Shown here: piece by piece, positions 6,228 to 11,575 of the stretch | How positions within the stretch are numbered: the first letter of the stretch is position 1 | How the letters are laid out: every line of letters begins with the position of its first letter | From: Chloroflexota bacterium | GTDB taxonomy: Bacteria; Chloroflexota; Anaerolineae; UBA1429 | Length of the DNA: 11,575 bases | Assembly: GCA_012515695.1 (NCBI GenBank) | Contig: JAAYXX010000455.1 | Coordinates: 1-11,575 of the forward strand | Reading direction: 5' to 3' | Notes under the pieces: generated by a model | What the model saw: the letters and a program-made list of their open reading frames with translations, nothing else | Told to the model about the DNA's origin: nothing | Database searches by the model: none | Translations under genes and position numbers: made by a program

Positions 6228-8117
6228 TTAGGCAAACAGGACATTCTGCTTGAGGAAAGAGAGCACCGACTCGTAGAACGACTGAATCGTCTCCGACTTG
6301 CGCCACCCGTGCCCCTCGCCGGGGTAGAGGTGGTATTCATGTGGAACGCCATGCTGTCGAAGCACCTTGACCACTGTCTCGGCTTGCTCCTTGGGCACTA
6401 CGCGGTCATCCTCCCCCTGAAAGACGGCTATCGGGTCTCGAATGCGGTCCACCGCAAAGATGGGTGAGCGCTCGCGGTATCTCTCCGCCGTCTCTGGCAG
6501 GGGACCAATCATCGAATCCATGTAACGCTCTTCAAACTTGTGCGTGTCGGCGGCGAGGGTAAACAGGTTCGTCACCCCGTACATGCAAATACCAGCCTTG
6601 AACACGCCCGGATGCTGGATGAGCGCCAGCAACACGGTGAATCCGCCAGCGCTCCCCCCCATAATCACCATCTTGTCCCGGTCTACCAACCCCTGCTCTG
6701 CCAGATAGCGCGCGCCGCCCAGCGAATCCTCCACATCATAGATGCCCCACTGCTCCCGCAGCGCGTCCCGATAGGCGCGGCCATAGCCCGAGCTGCCCCG
6801 ATAGTTCGGCTCCAACACGGCATAGCCCCGCGTGGTGAAAAACTGCGCTCGCGCCGAATAGCCTGCCGTAGACTGGCTCGTCGGCCCGCCATGCACCATC
6901 ACGATCAGCGGCGGCTTGCCCGCGCTCACATATTCGTCGCTGTGCGGGGCATAGTACAGCCCATATACCGGCGTCCCATCTCCCGACGTCCACTGGATGG
7001 GTTCGGGTTTGCTAAAGGCGCTCGCCGGGACAGTCTCCCCCTCTGCGCGAGCCATCACGCGGGTCGCGTCCATTGCGGGCGAAAGCGTCACCAGCCGCGT
7101 AGGGATGTTCCACGCCGAGGCCAACACCGCCACCTTGCCCCTGGAAGACACCGCCGGTTGGGAGACTTCGGTATAGCTGTCTAGCTCCGACACAGGGGAG
7201 CGTTCGCCAGTCGCCACGTCCACGCGCCACAGCCGGGAAAAGCCCTGCTCGCTGCGACAATAGACGATGGCCGAGCTATCGGGCAGCCACGCAATCGTGC
7301 GCGTTCCCTGTGCCCAGGCGGCCAGCCCCAACTCTGCCTCCTCTTCCACCAGCGGGCGGTGCTGGCCGCTTTCCAGATCATACAGATACAGGTTGTACCA
7401 GCCCGAAACGTCCGAAACATAGGCGAGATAGCGGCCATCTGGCGAGAACGCAGGCTGAAAGATCGAGGTCTCCTGTCCCCCGGCAATCACCGCCTGCTCT
7501 GCAACCGCGGGCATCCCCGCCGCATCCGGGCGCAGCGTCGCCAGGTTGAGCCGCGTTCCATCCCAGGGCATTTGCGGGTGATCCCACGACACCCACGCGA
7601 TGCGCTGCCCCCCAGGATGCCAGACCGGCTGCATGTAGAAATCGTCGCCAGAGACCAGCTTTTGCGGCCAGAGGGAGCCTTCTGTGTCCACCAGGGCCAG
7701 GCCATCCCGGCGCTCGTAGGAATAGACATAGAGGAGCCAACGCCCATCAGGCGACACAGCCGGGGACGCCGCGTCGGCAAAGGCCGGGGTAATGGGTCGG
7801 GCGCTGCCCGCCCGTAGCGGCTGGCGATAGATGCGCCCCTCCGCGACGAAATACGCGTTCCCACGCGCCACGGTGAAATCGCCGCCCCCATAACCTACCC
7901 GCGCGCGCACAGAGAGCGCCGTCGTCAGGTCACGAGGGGCCTGGCAATCTGCATCGGCAACCACCAGCACGCCCCGGTCGGCGCGTCCCTCCAACCATAC
8001 AAGCGTCTCGCCATCATCATCCCAGGCGGCGGCAGCGCGAAGTGCCTTGCCTTGAGACAGGCTAATGGGGCTGATCGGGCTGGGCCACAAACCGTAGGGC
8101 ACGGTCCTTCTGTCCAT
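6228..8117 (-). CDS. S9-family serine peptidase (prolyl oligopeptidase/acylaminoacyl peptidase type)
   Basis: A 629-residue protein with the two-domain S9 layout. The N-terminal part to about residue 360 carries beta-propeller repeats of the TolB/PD40 kind, for example AVSPDGRWLLYVYS and AFSPDGRYLAYVS. The C-terminal alpha/beta-hydrolase domain has Ser489 in GGSAGG, Asp570 in GEDDRVVP and His603 in GEGHGW; their order and spacing fit the S9 catalytic triad. MVHGGPTSQS before the nucleophile matches the oxyanion-hole region. No signal peptide or membrane segment is visible, so it should be cytoplasmic. These enzymes cleave short peptides or acylated amino acids, and some act as esterases. AAGGAGGT sits three bases before the ATG. 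It is the first gene of the left cluster, 18 bases ahead of the phosphotransfer protein, which is unusual company for a peptidase; an ester or amide substrate linked to the sugar pathway is possible but speculative. Confidence 0.93.
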   Translation of the reverse strand: MDRRTVPYGLWPSPISPISLSQGKALRAAAAWDDDGETLVWLEGRADRGVLVVADADCQAPRDLTTALSVRARVGYGGGDFTVARGNAYFVAEGRIYRQPLRAGSARPITPAFADAASPAVSPDGRWLLYVYSYERRDGLALVDTEGSLWPQKLVSGDDFYMQPVWHPGGQRIAWVSWDHPQMPWDGTRLNLATLRPDAAGMPAVAEQAVIAGGQETSIFQPAFSPDGRYLAYVSDVSGWYNLYLYDLESGQHRPLVEEEAELGLAAWAQGTRTIAWLPDSSAIVYCRSEQGFSRLWRVDVATGERSPVSELDSYTEVSQPAVSSRGKVAVLASAWNIPTRLVTLSPAMDATRVMARAEGETVPASAFSKPEPIQWTSGDGTPVYGLYYAPHSDEYVSAGKPPLIVMVHGGPTSQSTAGYSARAQFFTTRGYAVLEPNYRGSSGYGRAYRDALREQWGIYDVEDSLGGARYLAEQGLVDRDKMVIMGGSAGGFTVLLALIQHPGVFKAGICMYGVTNLFTLAADTHKFEERYMDSMIGPLPETAERYRERSPIFAVDRIRDPIAVFQGEDDRVVPKEQAETVVKVLRQHGVPHEYHLYPGEGHGWRKSETIQSFYESVLSFLKQNVLFA

Positions 8118-8194
8118 GATACCTCCTTGGCCTCGTTCATGGGGAAAACGACCATCTATTCATTGGGCGTTGGAAACCTTGCTTCTTCAGGGAG

Positions 8195-8224
8195 AGGATA
8201 CCACAACCCAGGGGGAAAAGACAA
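8195..8224 (-). promoter_or_regulatory. Weak promoter candidate for the six-gene cluster
   Basis: On the minus strand TTGTCT (8224-8219) is followed after 18 bases by TATCCT (8200-8195). Each box matches four of six sigma-70 consensus positions. It lies about 80 bases before the S9 peptidase start and downstream of the 8261-8292 hairpin, a sensible position. It is weak compared with the promoter at 10105-10133; the cluster could use another promoter or readthrough. Confidence 0.3.
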
Positions 8225-8260
8225 CTACCAGGATTATGGGACAGGGCGCGGGGGAACAAG

Positions 8261-8292
8261 CCCCCCTCTCCAGACCCGGCTGGAGAGGGGGG
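8261..8292 (-). terminator. Perfect 13-bp C/G-rich hairpin between the synthase gene and the S9 cluster
   Basis: Arms 8261-8273 and 8280-8292 (CCCCCCTCTCCAG / CTGGAGAGGGGGG) pair perfectly around a 6-base loop. It begins 81 bases past the stop of the Re-citrate-synthase-like gene, so it may end that transcript. The following minus-strand bases are CTTGTTCCCC, a poor T-tract, so termination would be inefficient or factor-aided. It may instead be a copy of a dispersed palindromic repeat. The rest of the 255-base spacer (8118-8372) shows only the weak promoter candidate and the S9 ribosome binding site. Confidence 0.5.
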
Positions 8293-8372
8293 GAAAGCAG
8301 GCGTGCCATTCTGGCGCGAGCTTGCGATCAGGTTGTGGACTGGCCGCAGGAGCGGCGGCTTGCACGAACCGG

Positions 8373-9785
8373 CTATTCAGCCGCGTCTTGGGTCGGCTGC
8401 GTGGCGCCCGTCAATTGCGTGTACAGTTCTGGGCTGAGGCGAGCAATGATCCGCTCCAGCTCCTCATCGCCCACAGCCGTCACACGTCCATGCTCATACT
8501 CGTCATGAATCCAGCTCAAAATGGGCGCCAGCCGTGGGTCGCGCTTGTCCAGGCCAGAACCGGTCCGCATCCCAAAGTGGGTCTGTATCCAGTGTACCAG
8601 CCCGGCGGCTCCCGAAGTCTGGTTGATCAGCACGCGCACCGGGCGGTTTAACAACGCCTCGGTATCAAAGATGTTATAGATTTCCTCATCCTTGAGCAGC
8701 CCGTCGGCGTGAATCCCGGCCCGCGTGACATTAAAGTCCTCCCCAACCAGGGGCATCATGGGCGGCACGTTATAGTTCAATTCCTTGCGATAGTACTCGG
8801 CGATCTCGGTCACCATGCGGGTGTTCATCCCGTCCGTAGTGCCCCGCAACGCAGCATACTCGAAAACCATCGCCTCCAGCGGGGTATTGCCCGTGCGCTC
8901 GCCGATCCCTAGCAGCGTGCAGTTGACCGCGCCGATCCCATACAGCCAGGCCGTGCCCGCATTGACCACCGCCTTGTGAAAGTCGTTATGCCCATGCCAC
9001 TCTAGCAGATGGCTGGGGAACCGGCCATAGTGCCACAGGCCATACGCGATACCGGGCACGCTGCGCGGCAGGGCCACGCCGGGATAGCTGATACCATATC
9101 CCAACGTGTCGCAGGCGCGAAGCTTGATCTCGATCCCGCTCTCCTCCATCAGCTTGTGCAGCTCAAAGGCCAGGGGCAGCACAAACCCGTAAAAGTCGGC
9201 GCGGGTAATGTCTTCCAGGTGCATCCGGGGCTTGACGCCCACCGCCAGGGCGTCCTTTACCACACCGAGGAACTGGTCTAGCGCCTGCCGCCGCGTCATG
9301 TGCAGCTTTTTAAAGATGTGGTAATCAGAGCAGCTCGCCAGAATGCCAGTCTCGGCGATCCCCATATCCTTGACGAGCTGGAAATCTTCTTTTTTCGCTC
9401 GTATCCAGCCGGTGATTTCGGGGAAATCGTACCCCAGCGCCCGGCAGGCGTCCACGGCGGCGCGGTCGCGATGGCTGTACAAAAAGAACTCGCACTGCCG
9501 GATGATACCGTTGGGGCCGCCCAACTCGTGCATGAACTTGTACAACTGCACAATTTGCTCTACCGTATACGGCTCGCGGGCCTGCTGACCATCACGAAAG
9601 GTCGTATCGGTGATGAAAATCTGGTCGGGTGGGCGCATGGGAACGTGACGGTGGTTGAACGGAATCTTGGGTACTTCGCTATAGTTGTACAACAACCTGT
9701 AAAGATGCGGCTCGGTCACGTCTTGCAAAGAGTACGAGTATTCGGTTTGCTCCAACGTGTTACTCTTGTGGCTGAACTCTAGCAT
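8373..9785 (-). CDS. Isopropylmalate/homocitrate synthase superfamily enzyme, probable Re-citrate synthase
   Basis: A 470-residue acyl-CoA-dependent aldol synthase of the LeuA superfamily. The TIM barrel carries Asp60 with R64-D65-G66-Q67 in TDTTFRDGQQAR, the metal-binding His264-x-His266 in EWHGHNDF, LRACDTLGYG, and GIGERTGNTPLEAM. From memory, the combination GGPNGIIRQCEFF, CSDYHIF, LEDITRADFYGF and FNVTRAGIHADGLLKDEEIYNIF is that of the clade holding Re-citrate synthases of Clostridium kluyveri and Dehalococcoides, which condense oxaloacetate with acetyl-CoA; this substrate call is inference. No C-terminal leucine-binding regulatory domain follows the barrel, unlike classical LeuA. I chose the ATG at 9785, with AGGAGAGGT just upstream. 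The reading frame stays open to 9941, but that extension would translate the intrinsic terminator. The gene has its own regulated leader and no co-directional gene within 250 bases downstream. Confidence 0.88.
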   Translation of the reverse strand: MLEFSHKSNTLEQTEYSYSLQDVTEPHLYRLLYNYSEVPKIPFNHRHVPMRPPDQIFITDTTFRDGQQAREPYTVEQIVQLYKFMHELGGPNGIIRQCEFFLYSHRDRAAVDACRALGYDFPEITGWIRAKKEDFQLVKDMGIAETGILASCSDYHIFKKLHMTRRQALDQFLGVVKDALAVGVKPRMHLEDITRADFYGFVLPLAFELHKLMEESGIEIKLRACDTLGYGISYPGVALPRSVPGIAYGLWHYGRFPSHLLEWHGHNDFHKAVVNAGTAWLYGIGAVNCTLLGIGERTGNTPLEAMVFEYAALRGTTDGMNTRMVTEIAEYYRKELNYNVPPMMPLVGEDFNVTRAGIHADGLLKDEEIYNIFDTEALLNRPVRVLINQTSGAAGLVHWIQTHFGMRTGSGLDKRDPRLAPILSWIHDEYEHGRVTAVGDEELERIIARLSPELYTQLTGATQPTQDAAE

Positions 9786-9788
9786 GGC

Positions 9789-9797
9789 ACCTCTCCT
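9789..9797 (-). promoter_or_regulatory. Ribosome binding site deciding the synthase start
   Basis: AGGAGAGGT on the minus strand ends three bases before the ATG at 9785, with the AGGAG core seven bases away. It supports this start over upstream in-frame starts that would lie in or beyond the terminator hairpin. Confidence 0.75.
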
Positions 9798-9893
9798 ATA
9801 GTTCCACTGTGGGCACAATCCACAAAACCTGCCAACTATGGCCGCGACCACGACCCGATGCATGAGGCCCCGCATCCTGGATATCGGCTGAAT

Positions 9894-9929
9894 AAAAAAA
9901 GGCCAGCTCTCCCGGGGAGAAAGCTGGCC
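9894..9929 (-). terminator. Intrinsic terminator inside the 5' leader (attenuator)
   Basis: A 29-base hairpin (9901-9929, GGCCAGCT pairing with AGCTGGCC plus inner pairs) is followed on the minus strand by seven T (9900-9894). This is a textbook Rho-independent terminator. It lies about 170 bases after the predicted transcription start and 109 bases before the ATG of the synthase gene. I found no convincing promoter between it and the ATG, so transcripts must read through it to express the enzyme. Confidence 0.85.
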
Positions 9930-9957
9930 AGTCACCTGCAACGGTTCCCGCGCACAC

Positions 9958-10041
9958 TTAGCCCGGAAGGTGGGCGAATAAGCCCGGCCTCCTGGGCCTG
10001 GTAGGCATTTCCTGCCGAGTTGCGGTGAACAGATCCGACAT
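9958..10041 (-). CDS. Possible leader peptide 2 (27 residues)
   Basis: An ATG at 10041 opens a 27-codon frame ending in TAA at 9958-9960, 29 bases before the terminator hairpin. The ATG shares its A with the TGA of the preceding mini-frame (TGATG). GGAG lies about 11 bases upstream. The codons include an Arg/Pro-rich run (ACC AGG CCC AGG AGG CCG), not the leucine run expected of classical leu attenuation. Its stop position next to the terminator fits a translation-sensing leader, but a chance frame is equally possible. No homology is recognised. Confidence 0.3.
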   Translation of the reverse strand: MSDLFTATRQEMPTRPRRPGLFAHLPG

Positions 10042-10097
10042 CACGTGTTCCACTCCGTAAACGCAAAAAGGCGCCCTGTCAAGCGCCTTTGCCTCAT
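10041..10097 (-). CDS. Possible leader peptide 1 (18 residues), nearly leaderless
   Basis: An ATG at 10097 coincides within a base or two of the predicted transcription start, so it would be translated leaderless. It encodes MRQRRLTGRLFAFTEWNT and stops with TGA that overlaps the next mini-frame's ATG. It runs through the 10063-10092 hairpin. No ribosome binding site and no family are recognised; it could be chance. Confidence 0.2.
   Translation of the reverse strand: MRQRRLTGRLFAFTEWNT
10063..10092 (-). promoter_or_regulatory. 5'-proximal hairpin of the leader, terminator-like
   Basis: GCAAAGGCGC (10092-10083) pairs with GCGCCTTTTTGC (10074-10063) with one bulged T around an 8-base loop. 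The 3' arm contains five T, so with the A-rich 5' arm it could act as an early weak terminator or as a stability hairpin. It starts only about six bases after the predicted transcription start. Confidence 0.5.
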
Positions 10098-10104
10098 TAA
10101 GACC

Positions 10105-10133
10105 ATAATAGCAGATAGCTGCCGATTTGTCAA
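10105..10133 (-). promoter_or_regulatory. Strong sigma-70-type promoter for the synthase leader
   Basis: On the minus strand TTGACA (10133-10128) is a perfect -35 box. After 17 bases comes TATTAT (10110-10105), five of six matches to the -10 consensus. Predicted start is an A near 10098. The -35 box is the first six bases of the right arm of the palindrome at 10120-10151, which points to repressor control. Confidence 0.85.
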
Positions 10134-10151
10134 CAATTTGACAAATCGGCA
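10120..10151 (-). promoter_or_regulatory. Perfect 14-bp palindromic operator overlapping the -35 box (Rex-like core)
   Basis: TGCCGATTTGTCAA and its exact reverse complement TTGACAAATCGGCA flank a 4-base centre ATTG. The inner core TTGTCAA-N4-TTGACAA has the 7-4-7 geometry of Rex sites (TTGTGAA-N4-TTCACAA or TTGTTAA-N4-TTAACAA in known groups), differing at one position per half. The right arm contains the -35 box, so a bound dimer would block polymerase. No T-tract follows on either strand, so it is not an intrinsic terminator. The regulator's identity is inferred. Confidence 0.7.
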
Positions 10152-10156
10152 CGAGA

Positions 10157-10215
10157 CTGCCACGCTGTAGCCGCAACTTTGAGAATGGTCGAGCACTCTT
10201 CACACAGCGTGGCAG
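10157..10215. repeat. 12-bp inverted repeat with 35-base loop, 3' of treT
   Basis: ACAGCGTGGCAG at 10204-10215 is the exact reverse complement of CTGCCACGCTGT at 10157-10168, with a wobble pair possible at each end. It starts 27 bases past the treT stop and ends five bases before the palindromic operator. It may be a 3' stabilising stem for the treT mRNA, a looped operator pair, or a small repeat element. No T-tract follows. Confidence 0.65.
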
Positions 10216-10241
10216 CAAAAGACCAGTCCTGTAGGGCGCGA

Positions 10242-11516
10242 TCACACGCCGCGCCTGGCCGCTGGCTGGCCCGTTGGCTCGCCCGCCGGGTTGAGCATCC
10301 GGACAGCCAGCCGCAAATAGTCGGCCAGGTGTCGAGTAGTCAAGAAATTCTGGCGCACATGCTCGCGGCCTGCCTCCCCCATGCGCTCAACCTGCTCGGG
10401 ATGTTGCAGCAGATAGAATATCCTCTCGGCGCATTCCTGGATCGAGTCAACCAGATAGCCGGTCTCTCCATCAATCACCTGCAAGTGGATACCGCCGGCG
10501 TCGCCGCCCACCACTGGCCGCCCCTTCCATAGCGCCTCGCTGACCGTCAGCCCAAACCCCTCGCGGATCGACTTTTGCACGATGATATCGCTGATGGCCT
10601 GGAGCGCGCCCACTTCTTCCCCACTGCGGTTTTTCAGAATGTGTATGTCAGGGTCCCCCCCGGCGTGCTCAATGGTCTTGTCCAGATATTGCCAGCCCTC
10701 CGGGTCATCCGTCGCCATAGACCCCACCAACACCAATTGCAGGTCGCGTCGGCGCGGCTTGATCATGCGATAGGCATCAATCAGCCCAAACTGGTCCTTC
10801 CAGGGGTCAAACCGGCTGATTTGGGTCACAAAGGGGCGGCTTACATCCACGCCCATATCCGCGACGATACGGCGAGCAATGTCAGGGTCCATCGGGGTGT
10901 TCTTGGCAGATAGGGGGTCAATGCTCGGAGGGATGATCAACACATGGCTCTGCGGGATACCTGGCCCCACAAACTGGGGCATGGTAAAGATATTCAGCGC
11001 ATACTGGACGACAAACCGCTCGAAAAACTCCCAATATTCCAGGTTGGGGCGAGAGGTGTCAATATGGCATCGCCACACCCAATTATCGCCCACCACGCCC
11101 TCGTTATAGTGCAACAGGCCCGCCGGTTGGGGATCATGTATCACGATCAAGTCATAGTGCCCCTCCATCCTTTCGGCGTTCATCCGGTTATACATCCGCC
11201 AGATGTCCTTCATCTCGTCGGTAAAGGCGAGAGGCATCCCCTGCAACCCGTTGTGGCATGCCTTGGTCACATCATAGAACTCGTCGCCCGCCTCGATCAC
11301 CTGCCATTCAGCATCCAGCCCCACGTCGCGCATCAGCGGCACAAGGCTCGACAATACCTCCGCCACACCGCCCCCGAAGGAGGTGGCGTTGATGTGCAAA
11401 ATGCGGGCGTCCCTCAGCGGCGCGGCCAACTCCCGAATGTGGGAGACGACCTCCTCGCCGACAATGTCCTGGTAATCATCCAGTCGCCGTTCTTCCAACT
11501 TGACCCGTTCTAACAC
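10242..11516 (-). CDS. treT: Trehalose synthase, glycosyltransferring (TreT-type GT4)
   Basis: A 424-residue GT-B glycosyltransferase. TreT joins an NDP-glucose to glucose to make trehalose, or runs the reverse reaction, in the cytoplasm; trehalose serves as compatible solute or carbon source. The N-terminal half shows ILHINATSFGGGVAEVLSSL, H127-D128-P129-Q130 in the acceptor region, and RCHIDTSRPN. The C-terminal half shows the donor-binding Arg235 and Lys240 in ISRFDPWKD and the GT4 E-x7-E motif, Glu319 and Glu327 in EGFGLTVSEALW. Length matches archaeal and bacterial TreT (about 410-420). I start it at GTG 11516 because AAGGAGGA ends four bases upstream; a GTG at 11540 is in frame, but starting there would translate the ribosome binding site. 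The bases upstream also keep another frame open to a TAG at 11510-11512, possibly the end of a preceding gene. Substrate direction is not decidable here. Confidence 0.9.
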   Translation of the reverse strand: MLERVKLEERRLDDYQDIVGEEVVSHIRELAAPLRDARILHINATSFGGGVAEVLSSLVPLMRDVGLDAEWQVIEAGDEFYDVTKACHNGLQGMPLAFTDEMKDIWRMYNRMNAERMEGHYDLIVIHDPQPAGLLHYNEGVVGDNWVWRCHIDTSRPNLEYWEFFERFVVQYALNIFTMPQFVGPGIPQSHVLIIPPSIDPLSAKNTPMDPDIARRIVADMGVDVSRPFVTQISRFDPWKDQFGLIDAYRMIKPRRRDLQLVLVGSMATDDPEGWQYLDKTIEHAGGDPDIHILKNRSGEEVGALQAISDIIVQKSIREGFGLTVSEALWKGRPVVGGDAGGIHLQVIDGETGYLVDSIQECAERIFYLLQHPEQVERMGEAGREHVRQNFLTTRHLADYLRLAVRMLNPAGEPTGQPAARRGV

Positions 11517-11520
11517 TGTA

Positions 11521-11528
11521 TCCTCCTT
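11521..11528 (-). promoter_or_regulatory. Ribosome binding site fixing the treT GTG start
   Basis: AAGGAGGA on the minus strand lies four bases before the GTG at 11516. This near-consensus site decides between this GTG and the in-frame GTG at 11540, which lies upstream of it. Confidence 0.75.
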
Positions 11529-11575
11529 GCCAGGCTGCACAAACTGCCCACGAGGTACAGCCCCCGAATCAGCAG

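Larger units (their letters stand above)
9786..10098 (-). ncRNA. Structured 5' leader of the synthase gene, class unassigned
   Basis: The promoter at 10105-10133 should start transcripts near 10098, giving a leader of about 310 bases before the ATG at 9785. By eye it folds into: a hairpin at 10063-10092 near the 5' end; a stem pairing GTGGAACA (10053-10046) with TGTTCAC (10031-10025) with one bulge; a small GGCA/TGCC hairpin; an imperfect stem using GGAGG and CCTTCC around GGGCTTATTCGCCC; and the terminator at 9894-9929. Past the terminator, ATAGTT near 9838 can pair with AACTAT just before the ribosome binding site. It shows no canonical T-box 14-mer and no riboswitch I recognise. A regulatory leader is likely; the sensed signal is unknown. 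Confidence 0.6.

Noticed and set aside
3543..6467. Long plus-strand open frames (such as 3543-4427 and 5673-6467)
   Set aside because: They lie entirely opposite well-identified minus-strand genes, show no family motifs, and are expected mirror frames in GC-rich coding DNA.
7925..8155. Small minus-strand frame overlapping the start of the S9 peptidase gene
   Set aside because: It overlaps the peptidase coding sequence in another frame, uses the peptidase ribosome binding site region as codons, and has no recognisable domain.
9786..9941. Longer start for the synthase at 9941 (52 extra residues)
   Set aside because: The extension would translate through the intrinsic terminator hairpin, has no family similarity that I recognise, and the ATG at 9785 has a good ribosome binding site.
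9929..9960. T-box riboswitch before the terminator
   Set aside because: The closest stretch on the minus strand is CGGGAACCG; the conserved AGGGTGGNACCGCG element with its TGGN bulge is not present, and I could not identify a Stem I specifier. A T-box remains a formal alternative but is not supported.
10138..10160. Divergent plus-strand promoter at the palindrome (TTGACA at 10138-10143)
   Set aside because: The palindrome makes a TTGACA on the plus strand too, but no -10 box follows at 16-18 bases and no plus-strand gene follows.
10186..10200. CIRCE heat-shock element
   Set aside because: Only one half-site-like GAGTGCT is seen on the minus strand near 10190-10197; the second inverted half at the proper 9-base spacing is absent.
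11517..11540. treT start at GTG 11540
   Set aside because: The eight extra codons cover the AAGGAGGA ribosome binding site that serves the GTG at 11516.
11510..11575. End of an upstream gene overlapping treT
   Set aside because: A 21-codon minus-strand frame stays open from the window edge to a TAG at 11510-11512, but it is too short to judge or to assign.

Overview
This GC-rich bacterial window has every recognisable gene on the minus strand, so transcription runs from right to left. No rRNA, tRNA, transposase or CRISPR array is visible. The gene families (a TreT-type trehalose synthase, a Re-citrate-synthase-like enzyme of the LeuA superfamily, non-phospho GH4 plus ROK sugar catabolism, a Gfo/Idh/MocA oxidoreductase with an EVP motif) would suit an anaerobic or thermophilic Chloroflexota-like bacterium. 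That lineage guess is an inference from gene content only.

Right part (about 11575 to 8373). A GT4 trehalose synthase gene (treT, GTG start at 11516) ends at 10242. The following 456 bases hold no ordinary gene but are dense in signals. On the minus strand they contain, in order: a 12-bp inverted repeat with a 35-nt loop; a perfect 14-bp palindrome with a 4-nt centre that contains the -35 box of a near-consensus sigma-70 promoter (TTGACA, 17 nt, TATTAT); a 5'-proximal hairpin; two tiny overlapping reading frames; further hairpins; and a strong intrinsic terminator (29-nt hairpin followed by seven T). The terminator lies 109 bases upstream of the start codon of a 470-residue enzyme of the isopropylmalate/homocitrate/Re-citrate synthase superfamily. 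This arrangement implies premature-termination control plus a repressor site, whose core resembles a Rex (NADH/NAD+) operator.

Left part (8117 to 1). After a 255-base spacer with a C/G-rich hairpin and a weak promoter candidate comes a compact six-gene cluster, with gaps of 18, 20, 51 and 15 bases and then a 4-base overlap. It encodes an S9-family serine peptidase, a phosphotransfer protein with PPDK-type ATP-binding and phosphohistidine domains but no PEP-binding barrel, a ROK sugar kinase of the fructokinase type, a GH4 glycosidase, a uroporphyrinogen-decarboxylase-fold protein that is not HemE, and a Gfo/Idh/MocA oxidoreductase cut by the window edge.

The ROK kinase, GH4 enzyme and Gfo/Idh/MocA oxidoreductase fit intracellular breakdown of a non-phosphorylated glycoside or sugar derivative, presumably brought in by an ABC transporter outside the window. 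The roles of the S9 peptidase, the phosphotransfer protein and the URO-D-fold protein in that pathway cannot be read from the sequence. They, together with the leader of the Re-citrate-synthase-like gene, are the parts most likely to be undescribed.
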